From: JAFKFH01 sp017307375
GTDB lineage: Bacteria > Pseudomonadota > Alphaproteobacteria > Ferrovibrionales > Ferrovibrionaceae
Reading direction: 5' to 3'
Assembly: GCA_965229335.1 (NCBI GenBank)
Contig: OZ245874.1
Coordinates: 2,294,001-2,358,000 of the forward strand
DNA: 64,000 nucleotides
Shown: piece after piece, positions 35,071-43,645 of the stretch
Layout of the letters: each line of letters starts with the position of its first letter
How positions within the stretch are numbered: the first letter of the stretch is position 1
Notes under the pieces: model-generated
What the model was told of the DNA's origin: nothing
Databases searched by the model: none
Seen by the model: the letters and a program-made list of their open reading frames with translations, nothing else
Program-made: the position numbers and the translations under genes

Positions 35071-35829
35071 ATGCCCGTGACGTCGCCCAAGCTGTCCGCC
35101 CTGGTGGTCGCCCATAACGAGGAGCGCCAGCTTCAGGAATGCCTCGGCGCCCTGCGGTTCGCCGACGAGATCGTCGTGGTGCTCGACCGTTGCACCGATG
35201 GGTCGAAGGCGATTGCCGAACGCCTGGCCGACAAGGTGATCGAGGGCGGCTGGCCGATCGAAGGCGACCGGCGCAACACCGGGATCGACGCCTGTTCGGG
35301 CGACTGGATCGTCGAGGTCGATGCCGACGAACGCCTACCGCCTGAATTGGCGGCCGAAATCCGCGACACCATCGTGCGGGCCGCGCCCGGCTGGTTCCTG
35401 ATCCCGTTCGACAACTATATCGGCGGCAAGCTGGTGCGCCATGGCTGGGGTGCCTATTGGGGTGTCGGCGCCGCGCCGCGCCTGTTCTCGCGCGGGGCCA
35501 AGCGCTGGGGGCGCGAGCATGTCCATCCCAGCCTGACCCTGAACGGGCCGAAGCGCAGCCTCACCGTCCCGATGCGGCACTACGTCGACGACGACATCTC
35601 GGACATGCTGCGGCGGCTCGACCGCTACACGACGGCACGCGCGATCGACCTGCGCGCCTCCGGCGACATCGGCAGCTATGGCCACAATATCCGCCGGATC
35701 TTCTCGCGCTTCTTCAAATGCTACGTCACCCATAAGGGCTATCGCGAGGGGCAGTACGGCTTCCTGATCGCGCTGATGGCCGGGCTCTACCCGATCCTGT
35801 CCTATCTGAAGGCGCGGCTGGAGCCCTGA
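35071..35829 (+). CDS. GT2-family glycosyltransferase, WaaE/KdtX-like (LPS core)
   Basis: 252 residues. It opens with the GT2 pattern LSALVVAHNEERQLQECLGA, then VVVLDRCTDGSKAIAERLA, and the DxD-type IVEVDADERLPPELAAEI. The C-terminal half has the WGREHVHPSLTLNGP segment of WaaE/LpcC-like glucosyltransferases that decorate the inner LPS core. The ATG at 35071 is chosen over upstream codons because the family motif begins about ten residues later. It overlaps the sensor kinase start by one base. Confidence 0.87.
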   Translation: MPVTSPKLSALVVAHNEERQLQECLGALRFADEIVVVLDRCTDGSKAIAERLADKVIEGGWPIEGDRRNTGIDACSGDWIVEVDADERLPPELAAEIRDTIVRAAPGWFLIPFDNYIGGKLVRHGWGAYWGVGAAPRLFSRGAKRWGREHVHPSLTLNGPKRSLTVPMRHYVDDDISDMLRRLDRYTTARAIDLRASGDIGSYGHNIRRIFSRFFKCYVTHKGYREGQYGFLIALMAGLYPILSYLKARLEP

Positions 35830-37139
35830 TGGCGGGGCTCTTCCGCCTCAACCGCTTTCTGCCGCGCACACTGTTCGCGCGCGCCCTGATGCTGCTGGTC
35901 ATTCCGATCGCGGTCGTCCAGGCGGTGACGATCTACCTGCTGTTCGACCGGCACGGCGAGACGGTGACGCGGCGGCTGGCCCTGTCGCTCGGCGGCGAGA
36001 TCGCACTGCTGATCCGCACCCAGGGCTATTTCAGCCCCGAGGCGCAGGCGACGATGACCGACATGACCTTGCGCAATCTGGAGCTCGACGTGACCTGGGA
36101 GCCGGAGGCGAGCCTGGGGCCGCGGCTGGAGGCGCGCCGCTTCTTTCCCGGGCTGCAGGGCACGCTGGAACGGGTACTGGCCGAACGGCTGCTGGAGCCG
36201 TTCATCGTCAAGGAGACGCCCGAGGGCACGATCGAGGTCGACGTCCAGCTCAATGATGGCGTGCTGAAAGTGGTGACGCCCGACAAGCGCGTCACCTCGA
36301 CGACCACGGCGGTCGTGGCAAGCTGGACGATCGGCCTGTCGGCGATCCTGCTGACCATCGCGATCATCTTCCTGAAGAACCAGGTCCGCCCGATCCGGCG
36401 GCTGGCCGAGGCGGCGGACGCCTTCGGCAAGGGGCGCGAGGGGCCGCAGATCCGGCCGGCCGGGGCGCTCGAGGTGCGCGAGGCCACGCAGGCATTCCTG
36501 GAGATGCGCGACCGCATCGAACGCCAGATCACCCAGCGCACCGAGATGCTGGCAGGGGTCAGCCACGACCTGCGCTCGCCCCTGACCCGGATGAAGCTGG
36601 AACTGGCCTTTCTCGGCGAGGGACCGGCGGCGGAAGCGCTGCGCCGCGACGTGGCCGAGGTCAACGAACGGGTCGAGGCCTATCTTGCCTTCGCCCGCGC
36701 CCAGGACGGCGAGCCGGCGGCCGAGACCGACATCGCCGAACTGCTGGAGGACCTGGTCGCCGAGCATATCCGCCGTGGCTGCCGCATCGGCCTCGTGGCC
36801 GACCCCGATCTCGTCGCGACGGTGCGGCCCAAGGCGCTGGCCCGCGCCGTCGGCAACCTGCTCGATAACGCGTTGCGCCACGCCGACCGGGTCGAGGTGG
36901 TGGCGACACGCCGGCCCCGGCTGATCGAAATCGCCGTCGACGACGATGGCCCGGGCATTCCGCCCAGCGAGCGGGCGCTGATCTTCCATCCCGCCGGGCC
37001 GCGCACGACCGACGAGGCCGGCCGGCTCGGCCTCGGCCTGTCGCTCGCCCGCGACGTCGCCCATGCCCATGGCGGCGAACTGTTGTTGCAATCCGCGGCC
37101 CTCGGCGGCCTGCGCGTGGTAGTGAGGCTGCCGGTATGA
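35829..37139 (+). CDS. EnvZ-like sensor histidine kinase embedded in LPS operon
   Basis: 436 residues. TM1 (RALMLLVIPIAVVQAVTIYL, about 18-40), a periplasmic domain of about 115 residues, TM2 (WTIGLSAILLTIAIIFL), HAMP, HisKA with His246 (GVSHDLRSPLTRMKLEL), and HATPase (NLLDNALRHA, DDDGPGIP, RLGLGLSLARDVAHAHGGEL). The DLRSPLTRMKLEL form is the EnvZ/OmpR-partner type. No response regulator is adjacent, unlike usual EnvZ loci. It is coupled on both sides, to a core glycosyltransferase and an O-antigen ligase, so its expression is tied to LPS synthesis. Confidence 0.92.
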   Translation: MAGLFRLNRFLPRTLFARALMLLVIPIAVVQAVTIYLLFDRHGETVTRRLALSLGGEIALLIRTQGYFSPEAQATMTDMTLRNLELDVTWEPEASLGPRLEARRFFPGLQGTLERVLAERLLEPFIVKETPEGTIEVDVQLNDGVLKVVTPDKRVTSTTTAVVASWTIGLSAILLTIAIIFLKNQVRPIRRLAEAADAFGKGREGPQIRPAGALEVREATQAFLEMRDRIERQITQRTEMLAGVSHDLRSPLTRMKLELAFLGEGPAAEALRRDVAEVNERVEAYLAFARAQDGEPAAETDIAELLEDLVAEHIRRGCRIGLVADPDLVATVRPKALARAVGNLLDNALRHADRVEVVATRRPRLIEIAVDDDGPGIPPSERALIFHPAGPRTTDEAGRLGLGLSLARDVAHAHGGELLLQSAALGGLRVVVRLPV

Positions 37140-38383
37140 AATTCGACATTGCCGATCGCGACTGGCCGGTGCTGGCCTTGAGCATCGCCGCGCCGATCAT
37201 GGCCGTGATGGTCGTGCTGGTGCCGTTCGGCCTGCCGATCGTTGCGGCCGCCGCGGCGCTGTGCGCGCTTTATGCCGCCTGGCGGCTGAAGCAGCCGCTG
37301 ATCGCGCCCTGGCATCTCGCCGCCCTGTTGGCGCTGCTGGTCATGTGGTCGTTCCTGACGGTCTTCTGGAGCGCCTGGCCGGCAAATGTCTACTCGACCC
37401 TGATCCGAACGGTGCCGATCACCTTCGGTGCCGGCGTGCTGCTCACCGCCGCCCTGCGCATGGACGCGAACGAGGCCTGGCGCGTCGGCCGGGCGCTGAT
37501 CGGCGCGGCCATGCTGCTGGCCGTGCTGGCCCTGATCGAGACCCTGAGCGGCGGGTTTCTGTTCCGCAGCCGCGACGCGCTGCTCGGCCGCGTGCCGTAC
37601 TGGACCTATCCGATCGTCAGCCAAGCGCTGGTCGTGCTGGCGCTGCTGGCCTGGCCGGCGGCGATCGTGGCCTGGCGGCGTGGCGCCGCCTGGCCTGCCG
37701 GGGCGCTGCTGGCGGTGGCGCTGGCCGTGCCGTTCACCGCCGATCATGTCTCGGCGCGCGGCGCGATGCTGATCGGGCTGGTCGTGCTGGCCGTGGTCTG
37801 GTGGGGGGGGCGCCTTGCCGTCGCCGCCATCGGCGCGCTGATGGGGGCGATCATCGCCGCCGCGCCGCTGTTGCCGCTCGGGCCGCTGAACCCGTCGGTC
37901 TATGCCGCCTGGCTGCCGGGCATGCGCAATTCGGCGATGCATCGCCTCTATATCTGGCAGTTCACCGCGGATCGCGTGTGGGAGCATCCGTTCCTCGGCT
38001 GGGGTCTCGATGCTTCGCGCAACTTGCCGGGCGGCGACCAGTCGACCCCGGTCGGCGGCACGCTGATCTCGCTGCATCCGCATAACGTGCCGCTGCAGCT
38101 CTGGGTCGAACTGGGGCCGGTCGGCGTCGCCGCCGTGCTGGGGTTGCTCGCCGTCGCCATCGTCGGTGTCGCACGGCTGTCGGACGATCGGTTCACCCGT
38201 GCCGCCGCGATGAGCCTGATCGTCGCCGCGACCTTCGTGTCCTCGGTGTCGTTCGGTGCCTGGCAGAGCTGGTGGCTGGCAAGCCTCGCCCTGATCGCCT
38301 GCTGGACGATCGTCGCGGTCAAGGTGCCGCTGGCCGCGGCCGCAGTGGCGGCGCCGAAGAAGCGCGCGCGGGCGAAGGATTGA
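37136..38383 (+). CDS. O-antigen ligase/polymerase family membrane protein (WaaL/Wzy_C)
   Basis: 415 residues with about 10-12 transmembrane segments. The large periplasmic loop has the Wzy_C pattern HRLYIWQFTADRVWEHPFLG followed by WGLDASRNLPGG and HPHNVPLQLWVELGPVG, including the conserved Arg and His of ligases. It would transfer O-antigen or another glycan from its lipid carrier to the lipid A core. The start overlaps the kinase stop by 4 bp. The gene contains a run of eight G at 37803-37810 within the reading frame. Confidence 0.88.
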   Translation: MKFDIADRDWPVLALSIAAPIMAVMVVLVPFGLPIVAAAAALCALYAAWRLKQPLIAPWHLAALLALLVMWSFLTVFWSAWPANVYSTLIRTVPITFGAGVLLTAALRMDANEAWRVGRALIGAAMLLAVLALIETLSGGFLFRSRDALLGRVPYWTYPIVSQALVVLALLAWPAAIVAWRRGAAWPAGALLAVALAVPFTADHVSARGAMLIGLVVLAVVWWGGRLAVAAIGALMGAIIAAAPLLPLGPLNPSVYAAWLPGMRNSAMHRLYIWQFTADRVWEHPFLGWGLDASRNLPGGDQSTPVGGTLISLHPHNVPLQLWVELGPVGVAAVLGLLAVAIVGVARLSDDRFTRAAAMSLIVAATFVSSVSFGAWQSWWLASLALIACWTIVAVKVPLAAAAVAAPKKRARAKD

Positions 38384-38414
38384 GTTTCCGGGCCAGCCCG
38401 GCCATGCTGCGCCG

Positions 38415-39122
38415 ATGAGCGACGATTTCGACGATCCCATATTCGACATGAGCAATGCCGGCGCCCAGGACCGTGGCGGCCGGAAGGGTGGAACCCCGCG
38501 GGAATCCTCGGGTCCTTCGGAAAAACAGCTGGCCTTCGCCCGCACGCTGGCGGCTGAGCGGAACGAGCCGCTGCCGGAGGGAATCGACGGCGACTGGCGG
38601 ATCTGCCGCGATTTCATCGACCGCATGCTGAAGACGCCGCGCCCGGCCGGCGCCCCCGGCGGGGCGCCGCAAGCCAGCGGCGGCGGCGGTGGGGGCGGCG
38701 GTGCCCGCCCGCCGTCCGACAAGCAGATCGCCTTCGCCCGCAAGCTGGCGGCCGAGCGCCAGGCCGAGGTGCCGGAAGCCGCCCTGAAGGATGGCCGCGC
38801 CTGCTCGACCTTCATCGACGAGATGCTGGCCAAGAAACCTGCACCCGGCGCCGCGCCCGCGGCCTCGGGTGGCGGCGCCGGCGGCGGCGGCAATGCCAAG
38901 CCGCCGTCGGACAAGCAGATCGCCTTTGCCCAGAAGCTGGCGCGGGAAAAGCAGCTTCGCCTGCCGGAAGGCTTCCAGCAGGATTGGCGGATCTGCCGCG
39001 ATTTCATCGATCTGGCACTGGGCAAGGCACCGGGTGCCGGCCCGTCCGCACCGGCCGCACCGTCGGCCCATGACGGCCCGCCGCCTGCCTATGACGGTCC
39101 CGACGACGGGCCGCCCTGGTAA
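38415..39122 (+). CDS. Protein with three 40-residue repeats joined by glycine-rich linkers
   Basis: 235 residues, cytoplasmic. Repeats lie at about 34-73, 100-139 and 164-203, each with the pattern PSxKQxAFAxxLAxE, a Pro-Glu turn, and a Cys followed by FID. Linkers are Gly/Ala/Pro-rich (one contains eight Gly in a row). Repeats 1 and 3 share DWRICRDFID and are also nearly identical in DNA, which points to recent duplication or gene conversion. From memory, similar units occur as C-terminal repeats of some DNA topoisomerases and in DUF3072-type proteins, so nucleic-acid binding is a guess. Function unknown. Confidence 0.8.
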   Translation: MSDDFDDPIFDMSNAGAQDRGGRKGGTPRESSGPSEKQLAFARTLAAERNEPLPEGIDGDWRICRDFIDRMLKTPRPAGAPGGAPQASGGGGGGGGARPPSDKQIAFARKLAAERQAEVPEAALKDGRACSTFIDEMLAKKPAPGAAPAASGGGAGGGGNAKPPSDKQIAFAQKLAREKQLRLPEGFQQDWRICRDFIDLALGKAPGAGPSAPAAPSAHDGPPPAYDGPDDGPPW

Positions 39123-39145
39123 TTCAGTAGAAGGTTTCCGACCCC

Positions 39146-41743
39146 ATGAACGCTGTCGCGCGCGAACCGATCCGCCTGGCCGATTATCGTCCGCCTGCCT
39201 TCCGCATCGAGACGGTCGAACTGACTTTCGACCTGGTGCCCGAACGCACCGTCGTCGCCTCGCGCCTGACGCTTGTGCGTCAGCAGGCGGGGGCCGACCT
39301 GGAACTGGACGGCGAGGATCTCGAGCTGCTGTCGATCGCGCTCGACGGTGCGGCCCTGGGGCCGGACCGCTACCGCGTCGACGGGCACAAGCTGATCGTT
39401 GCGGGCCTGGGCGATCGCGCCACGCTCGACATCGTCACCGCCATCGACCCGGCGGCCAATACCCGGCTCGAAGGACTCTACGTCTCCTCCGGCAATTTCT
39501 GCACCCAGTGCGAGGCCGAAGGCTTCCGCCGCATCACCTATTTCCTCGACCGTCCCGACGTGATGGCGACCTACAGGGTCACCATGAAGGCCGACCGGGC
39601 GAAATTTCCGGTGCTGCTCTCTAACGGCAACCTGGTCGAGCAGGCCGATCTGGGCGACGGCCGCCACATGGCGGTCTGGCAGGACCCGTTCCCCAAGCCC
39701 TGCTATCTGTTCGCGCTGGTCGCGGGCGACCTCGCCCGCGTCGCCGACCGGTTCACCACCGCCTCGGGCCGCGACGTCGCGCTCAACATCTATGTCGAGC
39801 ATGGCAAGGAGCGGTATTGTGCCTATGCGATGGATTCGCTGAAGCGCTCGATGCGCTGGGACGAGGACGTCTACGGCCTCGAATACGACCTCGACATCTT
39901 CAACATCGTCGCCGTTTCCGACTTCAACATGGGCGCGATGGAGAACAAGTCGCTGAACGTCTTCAACGACCGCTACATCCTGGCCGACCCCGAGACCGCC
40001 ACCGACATCGATTATGCCGGTATCGAGAGTGTGGTGGCCCATGAATATTTTCATAACTGGACCGGCAACCGCGTCACCTGCCGCGACTGGTTCCAGCTGT
40101 CGCTGAAGGAAGGCCTGACCGTCTTCCGCGATCAGCAGTTCTCCGGCGACATGCGCTCGCGGCCGGTCAAGCGCATCGGCGACGTCCGGGCGCTGCGCGC
40201 CCGACAGTTCCCGGAAGATGCCGGTCCGCTGTGCCATCCGGTGCGCCCCGAAGCCTATATCGAGATCAACAACTTCTACACCGCGACGGTCTACGAAAAG
40301 GGCGCCGAGGTCATCGGGATGATGCATCGCCTGCTCGGGCCGAAGGGCTATCGCGCAGGCATCGATCTCTACTTCAAGCGCCATGACGGCCAGGCCGTCA
40401 CGACGGACGATTTTGCCCAGGCGATGCAGGATGCCGGCGGGGTCGATCTCGGCCAGTTCCGCCTGTGGTATTCCCAGGCCGGCACGCCGGTGGTGGAAGC
40501 CAGCTGGAAGCACGAGGGCGACGAGCTTGTCCTCAACTTCGCCCAGTCGCGCCGGCACGTGCCCGGCGAGCGCCCGTCGCAGCCGATGGATATCCCGCTG
40601 GCCGTCGGCATCGTCGGGCCCGACGGCGGCGACGTGGTGCCGGAACGGCTGCTGCGGCTCGATGCGCCGACCCGGGAGTTCCGCTTCAAGGGCGTGCCGG
40701 CCGGGGCCGTGCCCTCGATCAACCGCGGCTTCAGCGCGCCGATCCTGCTGAAGGCAGCCTACAGCGAGCCGGAGCGCGCCTTCCTGATGGCGGGCGATCC
40801 GGACCCGTTCAACCGCTGGGAAGCCGGCAACCAGTACGCGACGCAACTGATCCTCGAACGCGTCGCGGCCGCCCAGGCCGGCAAGCCGGCCCCGTCGGCC
40901 GCCGCGTTCGTCGCGGCATTCGGGCGCAACCTCGCCGACGAAACCCTCGACGACGCCTTCCGCGCCTATCTGCTGGCGCTGCCCAGCGAGGAATACATCG
41001 CCGAGCAAATGGCGGTCGTCGATGTCGACGCGATCCACGCGGCACGCCGCAGCCTGCGCCTCGAACTCGCCAACACCCATTTGGCGGCGTTGCGCGAACT
41101 CTACGACCGGCTGCGCTCCAACGCTGCGTTCTCGCCCGATGCGGCCTCGGCCGGGCGGCGCGCCCTCCGGAACGCCGCACTGACCTATCTCGCCGTCGCC
41201 GACGATATGGCGGCGCGGGGTTTGCCCGCCCGGCAGTTTGCCGACGCCGACAACATGACCGACCGGATGGCTGCCCTGACCATGCTGGTCGAGCGCGGCG
41301 GCGACGAAGCCTCGGAGGCGCTGGCCGCGTTCTACGCGCGGTTCGAGCGCTATCCGCTGGTGGTCGACAAGTGGTTCGCGTTGCAGGCGGCCTCGCCGGC
41401 GGCCGACACGCTCGACCGCGTCAGGGCGCTGATGAGCCACCCGGCCTTCTCGATGCGCAATCCGAACAAGGTGCGCTCGCTGATCGGCGCCTTCGCCAAT
41501 GCCAACCAGCTGCGGTTCCACAGCGCCGACGGCTCGGGCTACCGGTTCCTGGCCGAGCAGGTCATCGCGCTGGACCAGACCAACCCGCAGATCGCAGCCC
41601 GTCTGCTGACGCCGCTGGGCCCGTGGAAGCGGCATGATGCCGGCCGCCAGGCGGCGATGAAGGCGGCGCTGGAAACCATCCTGGCGCAGCCGAAACTGTC
41701 GCCCGACGTCTACGAGATCGCCAGCCGGTCGCTGGCCGGTTAG
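39146..41743 (+). CDS. pepN: Aminopeptidase N (M1 family zinc metallopeptidase)
   Basis: An 865-residue cytoplasmic enzyme removing N-terminal residues from peptides. The substrate-binding GAMEN motif is at 263-267 (DFNMGAMENKSLNVF). The zinc site is H299-E-Y-F-H303 with Glu322, exactly the HEXXH-18-E spacing. The family tail (DUF3458-type domains, about 440-865) is complete and length equals E. coli PepN. The last bases overlap the convergent quinone reductase gene by 4 bp. Confidence 0.97.
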   Translation: MNAVAREPIRLADYRPPAFRIETVELTFDLVPERTVVASRLTLVRQQAGADLELDGEDLELLSIALDGAALGPDRYRVDGHKLIVAGLGDRATLDIVTAIDPAANTRLEGLYVSSGNFCTQCEAEGFRRITYFLDRPDVMATYRVTMKADRAKFPVLLSNGNLVEQADLGDGRHMAVWQDPFPKPCYLFALVAGDLARVADRFTTASGRDVALNIYVEHGKERYCAYAMDSLKRSMRWDEDVYGLEYDLDIFNIVAVSDFNMGAMENKSLNVFNDRYILADPETATDIDYAGIESVVAHEYFHNWTGNRVTCRDWFQLSLKEGLTVFRDQQFSGDMRSRPVKRIGDVRALRARQFPEDAGPLCHPVRPEAYIEINNFYTATVYEKGAEVIGMMHRLLGPKGYRAGIDLYFKRHDGQAVTTDDFAQAMQDAGGVDLGQFRLWYSQAGTPVVEASWKHEGDELVLNFAQSRRHVPGERPSQPMDIPLAVGIVGPDGGDVVPERLLRLDAPTREFRFKGVPAGAVPSINRGFSAPILLKAAYSEPERAFLMAGDPDPFNRWEAGNQYATQLILERVAAAQAGKPAPSAAAFVAAFGRNLADETLDDAFRAYLLALPSEEYIAEQMAVVDVDAIHAARRSLRLELANTHLAALRELYDRLRSNAAFSPDAASAGRRALRNAALTYLAVADDMAARGLPARQFADADNMTDRMAALTMLVERGGDEASEALAAFYARFERYPLVVDKWFALQAASPAADTLDRVRALMSHPAFSMRNPNKVRSLIGAFANANQLRFHSADGSGYRFLAEQVIALDQTNPQIAARLLTPLGPWKRHDAGRQAAMKAALETILAQPKLSPDVYEIASRSLAG

Positions 41744-42723
41744 GGGATCAGCACGATCGCCCCGGTCGTCTCCCGCGCCTCGGCGGCGCGGTGGGCGGCC
41801 GGGAGGTCGGCCAGGGCGAAGCGGTGCCCGATCTCGGGCACCACCGCGCCCGAGGCGATCGCGGCAAACAGGTCGGCCGCGTTGGCCCGGAAGGTCGCCG
41901 GATCGGCGTTGTGCGGGAATACCGATGGCCGGGTCAGGAACAGGCAACCTTTCTTGTTGAGTAGTTCCGGCTCGATCGCCGGGGCCGGCCCGGAGGCGGC
42001 ACCGTAGAGCACGACCAGGCCGAACGGCGCGGCGCAGTCCAGCGACTGCATGAACGTGTCGCGGCCGACCGAATCATAGACGACCCGGGCCTTTCTGCCC
42101 CTGGTCGCGTCGAGCAGCGCGGCAGGCAGGTCGGTCGTGGCGCGATAGTCGATGGCGGCATCGCAGCCTGCGGCGCGGGCCACCGCGCATTTCTCCGGGC
42201 CGCCGGCGGTGCCGATGACGGTCGCGCCGAGCGCCTTGGCCCAGCGGCAGAGGATCTGGCCGACGCCGCCGGCGGCGGCATGCACCAGCACGATGTCGCC
42301 CGGGGTGACGCGATGGGTTTTCTGCACCAGGTACTGCGCGGTCATGCCCTTGAAGAACACGGCCGCCGCAGCCTCGTCGGTGAGGCCGTCGGGGATGTGG
42401 ACGAGCTTCTCGGCCGGCACGATCCGCCGGTCGGCATAGGCGCCGAGACCGGCATTCATGTAGACGACCCGGTCGCCCGGCTCGAAGCCGTCGACCCCGG
42501 GGCCGACCGCTTCGATCACGCCCGCCGCTTCATGGCCCAGACCGGTCGGCAGCGGCAGCGGATAGAAGCCCGAGCGCTGGTAGACGTCGATATAGTTGAA
42601 GCCGACGGCGGTCTGGCGCAGGCGGACCTGCCCGGCGGCAGGATCGCCGATTTCGACCGTGGTGAGCTTGAGCACCTCGGGTCCGCCGAAGCTGTCGAGC
42701 CGTACTGCGCGCGCCGTCGTCAT
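41740..42723 (-). CDS. qor: Quinone oxidoreductase (zinc-independent MDR family)
   Basis: A 327-residue NADPH:quinone reductase type enzyme. GHEAAGVIEAVGPGVDGFEPGD in the N-terminal GroES-like domain lacks the structural zinc cysteines. The Rossmann motif is VHAAAGGVGQILCRWAKALG. The closing ALADLPAAHRAAEARETTGA is typical of Qor. The ATG at 42723 is preferred (GGAACG upstream), but one at 42735 is also possible. It reduces quinones or enones, possibly in stress defence. Confidence 0.9.
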   Translation of the reverse strand: MTTARAVRLDSFGGPEVLKLTTVEIGDPAAGQVRLRQTAVGFNYIDVYQRSGFYPLPLPTGLGHEAAGVIEAVGPGVDGFEPGDRVVYMNAGLGAYADRRIVPAEKLVHIPDGLTDEAAAAVFFKGMTAQYLVQKTHRVTPGDIVLVHAAAGGVGQILCRWAKALGATVIGTAGGPEKCAVARAAGCDAAIDYRATTDLPAALLDATRGRKARVVYDSVGRDTFMQSLDCAAPFGLVVLYGAASGPAPAIEPELLNKKGCLFLTRPSVFPHNADPATFRANAADLFAAIASGAVVPEIGHRFALADLPAAHRAAEARETTGAIVLIP

Positions 42724-42765
42724 GGTCCGTTCCATCCCCCATTGGCTTCTCGGGCCATGATAGGG

Positions 42766-43545
42766 TCAGCGGATGATGGGGTCGAGCAGCGGCAGGCCGA
42801 TGACCGCCGCCAGGATGATCAACCCGAAGCAGATCCGCCGGAACGTCCTGTCCGAGGCCAGGCCGAACAGCCGCGAGCCGAGGTAGATGCCCGCCCCGTA
42901 GAACGGCGCGGCCGCGGCGGTCAGCAGCAGCACCGGCAGGCCGATCAGCCCGGCGGTGATGTAGGTTGCCGCGGTGATCAGGCTCGAAATCGCGAAATAG
43001 AGCACGATGTTGGCCCGGACCGTGGCGACCGGGATGGTGCCGCCCAGCCAGTAGACGACGATCGGCGGGCCGCCGATCTGGGCCGAGCCCGAGAAGAACC
43101 CCGAGGTGATGCCGACGCCGATGGTGAGGGGGGCGGTCGGACGGCCGCGATAGCGCCAGCCGGTGGCGAGCAGGCCGAGCAGGCAGGCCACTGCCGTGAC
43201 GATGCCCCAGCGGATCCACAGCGGATCGGCCAGGGCGAGCGCCGCACCGCCGAGCGGTACGCCGATCAGCGCGCCGATGGCCATGATGCCGACATCGCGC
43301 CGGTCAGCCCGCCGCCAGGCGGCAGGCAGCATCGGCAGGGCCATGACGAGGTCGACGACGAGGATCAGCGGCGCGGCGAGCTGAGGGCCGGCGATCGCGC
43401 TGGCCACCGGCATGAAGATCAGCGCCGCGCCGAAGCCGGAAAAGCCGCGGGCCAGGCCGGCAACGAAGGCGGTGGCCAGGAGCACGGCAATCTCGCCGGC
43501 GCTGCGGCCGGCGGCGAGGGCCTGGATGAACGGGTCGATACTCAC
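42766..43545 (-). CDS. TauE/SafE-family sulfite or organosulfonate exporter
   Basis: A 259-residue membrane protein with about eight transmembrane segments. The N-terminal repeat FVAGLARGFSGFGAALIFMP and the second-half GITSGFFSGSAQIGGPPIVV are the two conserved half-motifs of the family. It starts at a GTG (43545), whose ribosome binding site GGGGAA lies inside a hairpin. Substrate (sulfite, sulfoacetate, other C1-C3 anion) cannot be deduced. Qor follows 42 nt downstream and may share the transcript. Confidence 0.88.
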   Translation of the reverse strand: MSIDPFIQALAAGRSAGEIAVLLATAFVAGLARGFSGFGAALIFMPVASAIAGPQLAAPLILVVDLVMALPMLPAAWRRADRRDVGIMAIGALIGVPLGGAALALADPLWIRWGIVTAVACLLGLLATGWRYRGRPTAPLTIGVGITSGFFSGSAQIGGPPIVVYWLGGTIPVATVRANIVLYFAISSLITAATYITAGLIGLPVLLLTAAAAPFYGAGIYLGSRLFGLASDRTFRRICFGLIILAAVIGLPLLDPIIR

Positions 43546-43547
43546 GC

Positions 43548-43575
43548 GGTTTCCCCAGTCTGAACTGTGGAAACC
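43548..43575 (-). promoter_or_regulatory. Near-perfect 28-bp palindrome over the ribosome binding site of the TauE-type gene
   Basis: GGTTTCC (43548-43554) pairs with GGAAACC (43569-43575), and inside CAGT (43556-43559) pairs with ACTG (43564-43567) around a 4-nt loop; only one C.T pair (43555/43568) fails. It ends 2 bp before the GTG start and its downstream arm on the minus strand contains GGGGAA, the ribosome binding site. It could be an RNA hairpin controlling translation or an operator. Confidence 0.6.
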
Positions 43576-43645
43576 TAGGGCGGAGCCGCCGCCGAGTCAG
43601 CCTGAAGATTTGCCGGATCGATCCGCGGAAAAGCGGGGACGAGGC

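Noticed and set aside
39089..41947. A 952-codon open frame on the minus strand opposite pepN
   Set aside because: It is a GC-rich shadow of pepN with runs of Arg/Gly/Asp and no domain; the plus-strand frame has complete M1 peptidase motifs.
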